A DNA stretch of 20,004 bases from Anaerolineae bacterium (lineage in GTDB: Bacteria > Chloroflexota > Anaerolineae > Aggregatilineales > UBA3940): the NCBI GenBank assembly GCA_020852775.1, contig JADZAD010000075.1, forward strand, positions 1-20,004, read 5' to 3'. Below are positions 14,373-20,004 of the stretch, one piece after another (position 1 is the stretch's first letter; each line of letters opens with the position of its first letter). The notes under the pieces were generated by a model that saw only the letters and a list, made by a program, of their open reading frames with translations, did no database searches and was not told the DNA's origin. A program made the translations under genes and the position numbers.

Positions 14373-15599
14373 ACTGATCCGATCGCCTTTGCGCACCCGA
14401 TAGACGGGTGCGCCGGCGGCACGTAGTTTCCCCGCGATCAGGCTAGCCCCGGGGCGCCCCCCGAAGCTCTCCGCATCCAGCAGTACACTGATTGTATGGA
14501 TCCCGTGCCGTGCCTGGCTTTCCACCGCTTGTACCCAGGTTTCACGGGTACTGGGTGTGATCGTGATCACGGTAGTTCCCTGCTGGAGGGTATTCGCCTC
14601 CAGCGCCAGCAGTTGATCGAAGGTGATGGTGCTGGCCGCCTGGAGCATCGCCAGAGTCTCCAGTATCTTGGTCAGTTGACGTATACCCCGATCCGGTTGA
14701 ATCAGATGATGGTGGTCAGTGTGGGTGCTGAAGCCTACGGCCCGGTTCTGCTCAATGAAGTGCTGCGCCAGTGATGCGGCAATCGTGACCGCGTATTCCT
14801 CGGTGGTGGCGCGCTCCTCCGGGATGGCTGGCTCGTTGTGCGCCGTCACCGTGCCCTGATCAGATGACCTGTCTCTGGGATGTGCCGTCCTGTCCGCATC
14901 CAGTACGATCCACACATCGGAGAGCGGGTCCAGTTCGAACTCCTTGACGATCAGTCTGCCTTTCCGGGCGGTGCTGCGCCAGTGAATACGGTTGAAACTG
15001 TCACCTGAGGCATAGTCCCTGACTCCAGCGGCATTGGTCGTAATGTAGTGTGTGCGTCTGCGCTGGGCATCTCCGCCTGAAATATCCCCGGTAGCTGCCG
15101 GAAACTGGAGCAGTTTAACGACCGGTGGATAGACGACTACAGGTGTCTGTTCCGGGAACGGCCGCTCAAGCTGGAACAGCCCGAAAGGATCGCTGGTGAC
15201 CATACGCATCGGCCCCAGCATGAACTCGCCTCGTCGTGTACAGAGAGTCCGCACGCTCCAGCGTTCTTCCCGTCGGGGGCCCACTCCGCTGATAACCCGG
15301 CTTGCATGGTGTCCGGGGAGGTCAGAACGATCGTGGATTTCCAGCCAGAGTTTCGGGATCCACGAGATATTAGCCACAACGAAGGTTTCTTCTATCGTCG
15401 CGCCGACCTGTGAGCGCCGTGAGGGAAGCTGCCGTGTGACGCTGGCCCAGTTGATGGTGCTCCAGGCCCAGAGCAGTGAGAATACCAGCAGGCCTCCACA
15501 CAGATACGCGACGGTGAAGAAGAAGTCGCGCCCGGTGATCAGGCCCGCGGCAAGGCTGCTCAGAATGACGAAGTAAAGAGTGTTACGGCGCCGATCCAT
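14343..15599 (-). CDS. DUF58 domain protein (vWA-like, two membrane helices)
   Basis: 418-residue membrane protein with two N-terminal helices (~7-22 and ~27-45) and a cytosolic body. The DUF58 core appears as YASGDSFNRIHWRSTARKGRLIVKEFE, followed by a vWA-like strand DVWIVLDADR (probable metal-site Asp residues). Family members usually sit beside a MoxR AAA ATPase and a transglutaminase-like gene, and are thought to act in chaperone- or envelope-related assembly. Neither partner is in view here, and the gene instead follows a histidine kinase by 32 bases on the same strand. Start ATG (15599) has no obvious Shine-Dalgarno, compatible with coupling to the kinase upstream. Function in this context is unknown. 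Confidence 0.85.
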   Translation of the reverse strand: MDRRRNTLYFVILSSLAAGLITGRDFFFTVAYLCGGLLVFSLLWAWSTINWASVTRQLPSRRSQVGATIEETFVVANISWIPKLWLEIHDRSDLPGHHASRVISGVGPRREERWSVRTLCTRRGEFMLGPMRMVTSDPFGLFQLERPFPEQTPVVVYPPVVKLLQFPAATGDISGGDAQRRRTHYITTNAAGVRDYASGDSFNRIHWRSTARKGRLIVKEFELDPLSDVWIVLDADRTAHPRDRSSDQGTVTAHNEPAIPEERATTEEYAVTIAASLAQHFIEQNRAVGFSTHTDHHHLIQPDRGIRQLTKILETLAMLQAASTITFDQLLALEANTLQQGTTVITITPSTRETWVQAVESQARHGIHTISVLLDAESFGGRPGASLIAGKLRAAGAPVYRVRKGDRISVALSQPVVV

Positions 15600-15631
15600 A
15601 GGAAGTCCGGGTGGATGGCACGTCGCCGTGC

Positions 15632-16558
15632 CTAGCCAGCGACAGGCAGCTTGAGGGTAACAGTCGTGCCGTGCCCGGGGGTCGATTCAATGGACGTGAC
15701 TCCACCAACGCTTTGTGCACGCACCTGCATATTGGAAAGGCCGTACCCGGTTTGTCCGGTTCGCTCCGTTGCGCTGAATCCAAGCCCGTTATCGCGGATT
15801 TGTACCACGATATGCCCGTGATTCAACCGGGCCTGAATGGTGAGCTCTGTCGCAGCGGCATGGCGAGCGGCATTGGAGAGTGCTTCCTGCACGATATGGA
15901 ATGCGATCCGGGCAGCTTCCTCTGACAGATGAGGCACAACTGCGTCATCAAAGTCAAGCCGCACGTCTGCCAGTGTGTTTGCCTGGAACTCCTGGGCGAG
16001 TGTAAACAACGCGACACTGAGATCGGCGCCCTGAAAGCGAGTCGGACGCAGGTCGCGGATGTAACTGCGGATGTCTTTAATGGCGGTGTTCAGCCCGTCG
16101 ATCGCCTGGTGCAGCCGCATCTGAATAGAAGACGGGTTTGATTCAGCCTCATACGAGGCGTGTTCCAGCATCAACCCTACAGCGTAGATCGATTGGATGA
16201 TGCCGTCGTGCAGGTCCATACCGATTCGCTCGCGCTCTTCCAGCACGGCCAACCGCTGGATCTGCCGGTACAGGCGGGCGTTCTCAATGGCGACGGCTGC
16301 ATAAGAGGCCAGGGTTTCTATGATGATCTGATCTTCTGCGGTGAACTCGGGGCCATCTGACTTGTCAGTCAGATAGAGGTTGCCGAGCAGCTTCCCGCGA
16401 GTGCGGATGGGAACCCCCAGAAACCCACGCATTGACGGGTGGTTGATCCCGAAGCCTGCTGATCGTACATCGTCTGCAATGTCCTTGATGCGGATCGTAG
16501 TAGCGTCTGGCTTAAGGAGCTCACCTAGCAGTCCGCGCCCGATCGGAAGCTCTCCCAT
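15632..16558 (-). CDS. NarL-class sensor histidine kinase (GAF + HisKA_3 + HATPase), N-terminus uncertain
   Basis: Sensor kinase of the HisKA_3 type, cytosolic as seen. Residues 1-95 are a GAF domain from which the first strands appear missing; LEERERIGMDLHDGIIQS holds the phosphorylatable His117. The ATP-binding part has the N-box EALSNAARH (N229), DNGLG (256-260) and GYGLSNM (271-277). It probably autophosphorylates and passes phosphate to a NarL-type response regulator, none of which is adjacent. The first ATG (16558) is inside the GAF domain. The same frame continues upstream to 16753 with clearly GAF-like sequence, then meets a TAG at 16754-16756. So either a rare start codon is used, or the gene is broken. 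The 3' neighbour is DUF58 at 32 bases. Confidence 0.8.
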   Translation of the reverse strand: MGELPIGRGLLGELLKPDATTIRIKDIADDVRSAGFGINHPSMRGFLGVPIRTRGKLLGNLYLTDKSDGPEFTAEDQIIIETLASYAAVAIENARLYRQIQRLAVLEERERIGMDLHDGIIQSIYAVGLMLEHASYEAESNPSSIQMRLHQAIDGLNTAIKDIRSYIRDLRPTRFQGADLSVALFTLAQEFQANTLADVRLDFDDAVVPHLSEEAARIAFHIVQEALSNAARHAAATELTIQARLNHGHIVVQIRDNGLGFSATERTGQTGYGLSNMQVRAQSVGGVTSIESTPGHGTTVTLKLPVAG

Positions 16559-16792
16559 CTGGTGGCGTTCACTGTCAGACAGGCCGCTGGTAATGAACTG
16601 AACCAGGTACTTGTTCTGCGGATCCGGAATACCCAGTGCGGCGTACCGGGCCTGTGAGAGCGCGCGGGCTGTCTCGACAATACGATTCAGGACAGCGTTG
16701 AGCGACAGTTCAGATGTAAGGGCGATGGCTGCCTGATGAATGGAGAAAAGAACCTATGCCGGGAGGTTCTCATAGGCGGAACGCGATGACAT
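16559..16792 (-). pseudogene. Upstream GAF extension of the histidine kinase, interrupted by an amber codon
   Basis: In the kinase frame, the minus strand reads from ATG 16792 through 12 codons (MSSRSAYENLPA), a TAG at 16754-16756, then VLFSIHQAAIALTSELSL, RIVETARALSQARYAALGI and LVQFITSGLSDSERHQ directly into the annotated start MGELP. The part after the TAG is typical first-helix and first-strand sequence of a GAF domain, which needs it. No ATG, GTG or TTG exists between the TAG and 16558. A CAG-to-TAG change would restore a continuous protein from 16792. Alternatives: initiation at ATT (16741), a frameshift that lets ATG 16773 be used (a one-base insertion in the TTTT run would do it), or an assembly error. 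Confidence 0.55.
16749..16770. repeat. 22-base dyad AGAACCT-N8-AGGTTCT overlapping the amber codon
   Basis: Perfect 7-bp arms (16749-16755 and 16764-16770) around ATGCCGGG. A second, overlapping dyad (CCTATG 16753-16758, CATAGG 16771-16776) would compete with it. The AGAACC half-site also occurs around the argF promoter. It could be an operator or an RNA hairpin upstream of the shorter kinase reading frame. Confidence 0.35.
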
Positions 16793-16871
16793 GGTTGGAT
16801 TCTCTGGTGTGCTCAGATACCGATCCATTACATCAACCAGACGGGTGGCATGTACTACTTTCAACGAATGT

Positions 16872-16877
16872 ATCATA
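16872..16877 (-). promoter_or_regulatory. Candidate extended -10 box for the histidine kinase
   Basis: On the minus strand this reads TGGTATGAT, an extended -10 (TG-N-TATGAT). The start site would be near 16866, which suits a kinase reading frame beginning at 16792. The -35 region (TCGATT at 16895-16900) is only a partial match. Confidence 0.35.
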
Positions 16878-16932
16878 CCACCTGGGTCATTCAGAATCGA
16901 TATTCCTGCAGCGATTTCGGATGTCTGCGCGG

Positions 16933-16960
16933 TTGCGCCGCCCCTGACGGAGAGTATACT
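16933..16960 (+). promoter_or_regulatory. Candidate promoter of dnaG-rpoD
   Basis: TTGCGC (16933-16938) and TATACT (16955-16960) are separated by 16 bases. Transcription would start near 16967 and leave a leader of about 105 bases before the dnaG ATG. Confidence 0.4.
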
Positions 16961-17072
16961 ACAGGTCACAGATAAACCCTCTTCAGCACCTCGTATTCTG
17001 CCTGCGTCCGCAGCCAGGGTTGTTGTCAGCACAGGTCATCAAGGTTGTGAGCCGATCGCACATTCGGGGCAT

Positions 17073-19178
17073 ATGAGCGTTTCAGACGACATCAAGGCAC
17101 GGCTGGACCTGGTTGAGTTCATAAACCAGTATACGCCCCTGAAGAAAGCCGGGCGTAACTATAAGGGCCTGTGCCCCTTTCATGGCGAAAAGACTCCCTC
17201 ATTCATTGTCTTTCCTGAGTCTCAGAACTGGCGTTGTTTCGGTTGTGGCCGTGGTGGAGATCTCTTCAACTTCGTCATGGAGCGTGAGGGTTGGGGCTTC
17301 ACCGAGGCGCTGCGGTATCTCGCCGGGCTGGCTGGTGTCGAACTCCGTCCTCTCACCCCGCAGCAGGCCAATGAGCGGGCGGTAGAGGATCGCCTGCTGC
17401 TGGCCCTGCATGAGACAGCTGCTTTCTTCAACCACCAGCTCAATACTTCACCCGCGGCGGAATATGCCCGCGCTTATGTGCAGGGGCGTGGTCTGAGCGC
17501 ACCAACGATTGAAGCGTTCATGGTGGGCTACGCCCCTCCCGGCTGGGATACTACCTCGAAGCACCTGATTGGCCTGGGATTTGAGCAGGCCGACCTGGAG
17601 GCCGCCGGGCTGCTGGTCGTCCGGGAGGATGGGCACAGCTACGATCGCTTCCGTGACCGCCTGGTGATCCCGATCCATGACGATCAGGCGCGTGTAGTGG
17701 GCTTCGGAGCGCGCGCGCTGGCCAAAGATGCTGTTCCGAAATACCTGAACTCGCCACAGAGTGCGCTTTTTGACAAGAGCAGCCTGCTGTATGGCTTCTC
17801 TTCAGCGCGACGCGCCATCCGTGAAACCGAGACCGCAGTTATCGTCGAGGGATATATGGATGCACTACAGGCACATCAGGCCGGATTTACCAACGTGGTC
17901 GCGCAGATGGGCACTGCGCTCACCGAAACACAGCTTCGCCTGCTGGCGCGTTACGCCTCGACTCTGATCCTTGCCCTTGACCCGGATGCCGCCGGCCAGA
18001 TGGCCACCGAACGCGGGCGCGAAACGATCTCACGCGTCTCAGAACAGGCCGCGGAACAGGCCCGGAGCGAGGGAGCATGGGGTTTTGATGGGGCTGAACG
18101 TGAACTGCGCGCCCGGCTGACCACTGAATTCGATCCCTATGGCATGGTGCGTTATGAGAACGACCTTGGCTTTGATATTCGCGTACTGCTTCTACCGGAG
18201 GGCCAGGACCCGGACGATCTGATCCGGCAGGCCCCGGCTGAATGGGCCCACCGTGTCGCGAACGCCATGCCGGTGGTGGAATATGCCATTCAGAATGCAC
18301 TTGCCGGCAAGAACCTTGATGATGCAAAGGTCAAGAGCCGTATTGTCGAAGAAATTACTCCACTGATCAATGACATCTCAGATACGGTTCAGCGCACGCA
18401 CTATCGCCAGCGGCTGGCTCGCCTGCTGCGCCTCCCGGAGAGCGCGTTCTTCCCGAAGCCTCAGCCTGTGCCGAAGGAACAGCCCCGCAAAGGGGGTGGG
18501 CAGAAGGGGGCCCCATCCGGCCCGCATCAGATCACTGTCCCGGTAGATTTGGCACGCATGGCTGGTTCCATCGCCACACCAACAGCCTCCCGTGAGATAT
18601 TCTGCCTGGCTGCGATGCTGCGCTATCCGCGCCTGCTCTACTCTATGAATCGCGCTATCGCGGAGTGTGTGCCGCCCCCCGCTGCTGCTGATCAGGAACT
18701 ACCTTATGTGCCGGATATACTGCTGCCTTACCTGGTGCCCCGTGACTATGCCCATCCGGAGCACCAGGTGATCTTTCAGGCATGGGTCGATGCCCTGAGC
18801 CAGCACGAGGTCGAACCGCTGGAATACCTTTATGCAACCCTCGATGCCGGCCTGGTGGATCGCGTGGATGTGTGGCGCAGCCAGCCGATCTACGCGCTGC
18901 GAGACGGCCTCGTCCCGCCTGATAAATCAAACCTGACCGCAGAGAAGGCCGCGTATCAGGCGGTCATGGCGGTACTGGAACTGCGTGAGCATCGTCTGAA
19001 CGAATATGTGTCTGAGCTTGTCTCCATGATGCGGGACATGGATAATGGAGGGACTGTCTCACATCTGGCGGAGTATCGATCCGACCTGCGTGTGATCAAC
19101 GAGACCATCCTGAAACTCACCCAGAAACGCTTGCGGGGAGATTTTGCTGTCCGAGGGATCGGTGAAGGTAGCACCTGA
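17073..19178 (+). CDS. dnaG: DNA primase DnaG
   Basis: Makes RNA primers for the replication fork, working with the DnaB helicase. It has 701 residues from ATG 17073 (MSVSDDIKARLDLVEFINQYTPLKKAGRNYKGLCPFH). The CHC2 zinc-binding domain has C34, H37, C55, C58. The Toprim acidic residues are E259 (EGYMD), D303 and D305 (ALDPDAAG). After ERGRETISRV the Toprim domain carries roughly 45 residues before DIRVLLLPEGQDPDDLI, longer than in classical primases. A basic, Gly/Pro-rich linker (~463-490) precedes the C-terminal helicase-interacting domain. The start is chosen because the family begins here; an in-frame GTG/ATG upstream to 16791 gives only non-conserved sequence. GGGG at 17066-17069 is a weak ribosome site. 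It is followed by rpoD, the classical macromolecular-synthesis operon order. Confidence 0.95.
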   Translation: MSVSDDIKARLDLVEFINQYTPLKKAGRNYKGLCPFHGEKTPSFIVFPESQNWRCFGCGRGGDLFNFVMEREGWGFTEALRYLAGLAGVELRPLTPQQANERAVEDRLLLALHETAAFFNHQLNTSPAAEYARAYVQGRGLSAPTIEAFMVGYAPPGWDTTSKHLIGLGFEQADLEAAGLLVVREDGHSYDRFRDRLVIPIHDDQARVVGFGARALAKDAVPKYLNSPQSALFDKSSLLYGFSSARRAIRETETAVIVEGYMDALQAHQAGFTNVVAQMGTALTETQLRLLARYASTLILALDPDAAGQMATERGRETISRVSEQAAEQARSEGAWGFDGAERELRARLTTEFDPYGMVRYENDLGFDIRVLLLPEGQDPDDLIRQAPAEWAHRVANAMPVVEYAIQNALAGKNLDDAKVKSRIVEEITPLINDISDTVQRTHYRQRLARLLRLPESAFFPKPQPVPKEQPRKGGGQKGAPSGPHQITVPVDLARMAGSIATPTASREIFCLAAMLRYPRLLYSMNRAIAECVPPPAAADQELPYVPDILLPYLVPRDYAHPEHQVIFQAWVDALSQHEVEPLEYLYATLDAGLVDRVDVWRSQPIYALRDGLVPPDKSNLTAEKAAYQAVMAVLELREHRLNEYVSELVSMMRDMDNGGTVSHLAEYRSDLRVINETILKLTQKRLRGDFAVRGIGEGST

Positions 19179-19244
19179 GTGTCCGAACCGGCTGGTACGC
19201 CGCATCAGCCTATCAGCACGACAACACAACACAAGGGTTATGAC

Positions 19245-20004
19245 GTGTCTGTAGACGAAATGGATCCCGATCTCGATTCGGTCGAAGACGATCTTGATGA
19301 GAGTGATGAAGCTGAAGAGGTAGCTCCGGTTATCCACGATACTGAAACCGCCAGTGACCCGGTCAGGATGTATCTGAAGGAGATCGGACAGGTACAGCTT
19401 CTGGATGCCGATCAGGAGATCTGGCTTTCTGCTCAGATCTCTGCCAGCACACGTGTGGTGGCCTTCACCAGTGTGCTCGGGCTGCTGCCGGATGATGATA
19501 TGCGCCCGGTGATCACCCGGCTGGCAAGTGAAATTGAAATCGCATGGAATGACGTAGCCGCGTTAGCCGCTGTGTTTGAACTCGATCCTCCCGCGTTTGC
19601 TGAGATAGCGGCTGAGGCCGGGCGGTTGCGTGAAGGCTGGACGGGGCAGCCCCCGTCCTATCTGCGCCGTTATCTTGAATTGCGTGAATGGGGCCGTGAC
19701 CAGGAGTGGACGCACCTCGCACAGCAGTTGTTCATCGTCTTCGAAGCCCTGTATGCTCTGCCCACCCCGCTCCTGCAATTGTTCGTTGAGCATGACCGCC
19801 AGTTTCGGTCCCTGCCCTCTGCTGCTGATATCCAGGGCTGGATTGATGCCAGCGCGCCAACAGACGCCGCCGAAACGATCCGGGGCATCCTGTACTGGTC
19901 GGAAGAGGCGGTTGCTGCACTGACACGGGCCAATCTGCGGCTGGTGGTCAGCGTCGCCAAAAAGTACATGGGGCGCGGCATCAGCTTCCTCGACCTGATC
20001 CAGG
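19245..20004 (+). CDS. rpoD: Primary RNA polymerase sigma factor RpoD (3' end beyond the window)
   Basis: Housekeeping sigma-70 that guides RNA polymerase to promoters; only the first ~253 residues are visible and the frame is still open at the window end. An acidic N-terminal stretch (MDPDLDSVEDDLDESDEAEE) is followed by region 1.2 (DPVRMYLKEIGQVQLLDADQEIWL), then about 190 residues of non-conserved insertion typical of group 1 sigma factors, and region 2.1-2.2 (EEAVAALTRANLRLVVSVAKKYMGRGISFLDLIQ). GTG 19245 is preferred because AAGGG (19233-19237) lies seven bases upstream; the in-frame GTG 19179, directly after the dnaG stop, would add 22 residues and also has a weaker GAAGG 10 bases upstream. 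Regions 2.3 to 4 lie outside, so nothing can be said about promoter specificity. Confidence 0.9.
   Translation, partial: MSVDEMDPDLDSVEDDLDESDEAEEVAPVIHDTETASDPVRMYLKEIGQVQLLDADQEIWLSAQISASTRVVAFTSVLGLLPDDDMRPVITRLASEIEIAWNDVAALAAVFELDPPAFAEIAAEAGRLREGWTGQPPSYLRRYLELREWGRDQEWTHLAQQLFIVFEALYALPTPLLQLFVEHDRQFRSLPSAADIQGWIDASAPTDAAETIRGILYWSEEAVAALTRANLRLVVSVAKKYMGRGISFLDLIQ

Larger units (their letters stand above)
16757..17072. other. Divergent intergenic region between the kinase and dnaG
   Basis: About 0.3 kb without a convincing gene. It holds candidate promoters in both directions (16872-16877 minus, 16933-16960 plus) and part of a dyad at 16749-16770. Open frames crossing it (minus 16754-17032, and an N-terminal extension of dnaG from 16791) show no domain-like sequence and are judged non-coding, apart from the possible first 12 codons of the kinase (16757-16792). 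Confidence 0.6.

Noticed and set aside
16754..17032. Minus-strand open frame of 92 codons ending at the amber codon
   Set aside because: Only its last 12 codons (from ATG 16792) make sense as the kinase start; the rest covers the promoter region and has no conserved feature.
16791..17072. 94-residue N-terminal extension of DnaG
   Set aside because: No similarity to primase; the family begins at MSVSDDIKARLDLVEF, and promoter-like boxes lie inside this stretch.
1..20004. CRISPR arrays, tRNA/rRNA genes, insertion sequences, phage or toxin-antitoxin modules
   Set aside because: No direct-repeat arrays, no clover-leaf or ribosomal sequence, no transposase or integrase motifs were seen on either strand.

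Overview
The window is a 60%-GC-looking, gene-dense bacterial chromosome segment. There are no tRNA, rRNA, CRISPR or transposase signals. Gene content points to a Chloroflexota (Anaerolineae-like) genome, possibly metagenomic: a RocD-type ornithine aminotransferase, a G5/propeller lipoprotein, giant O-antigen-ligase-like proteins without any LPS core genes, a GAF/HisKA_3 kinase, and a dnaG-rpoD pair in which the DnaG Toprim domain and the sigma factor both carry insertions. The phylum is inferred from general resemblance, not from a search.

Region 1 (1-3188): the 3' part of a secreted PQQ-type sugar dehydrogenase, then a two-gene ornithine unit (carbamoyltransferase argF, ornithine aminotransferase rocD) behind a clear TATAAT box. 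Region 2 (3189-8669): a long hairpin with an embedded promoter, then three overlapping genes. These are a lipoprotein (DUF348-like + G5 + beta-propeller), a 1041-residue fusion of a glycosidase-like barrel, a beta-sandwich and an O-antigen-ligase/polymerase membrane domain, and a macro-domain ADP-ribose hydrolase candidate. Region 3 (8670-14336): UDP-glucuronate decarboxylase (UDP-xylose synthase), a second O-antigen-ligase-like protein, a GtrA-type flippase, a family-4 glycosyltransferase and an MFS transporter, all on the + strand. Together regions 2 and 3 read as a surface-glycan (exopolysaccharide or cell-wall glycan) assembly locus: sugar donor supply (UXS), transfer (GT4), lipid-sugar flipping (GtrA), polymerisation/ligation (two Wzy/WaaL-like proteins) and a surface-exposed binding lipoprotein.

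Region 4 (14337-16792, minus strand): a NarL-class histidine kinase and a DUF58 protein. The kinase's GAF domain extends upstream of its first usable start codon and is interrupted by an in-frame amber codon. Region 5 (16757-20004): a roughly 0.3 kb divergent regulatory region, then dnaG and the start of the primary sigma factor rpoD, which runs off the window.

The most distinctive things are the glycosidase-like/O-antigen-ligase fusion that keeps the acid/base Glu but appears to have lost the nucleophile Glu, the macro-domain gene embedded in a glycan operon by a 20-base overlap, the 54-base hairpin carrying a probable leaderless promoter, the altered SMG loop of the carbamoyltransferase, and the amber-interrupted GAF kinase.
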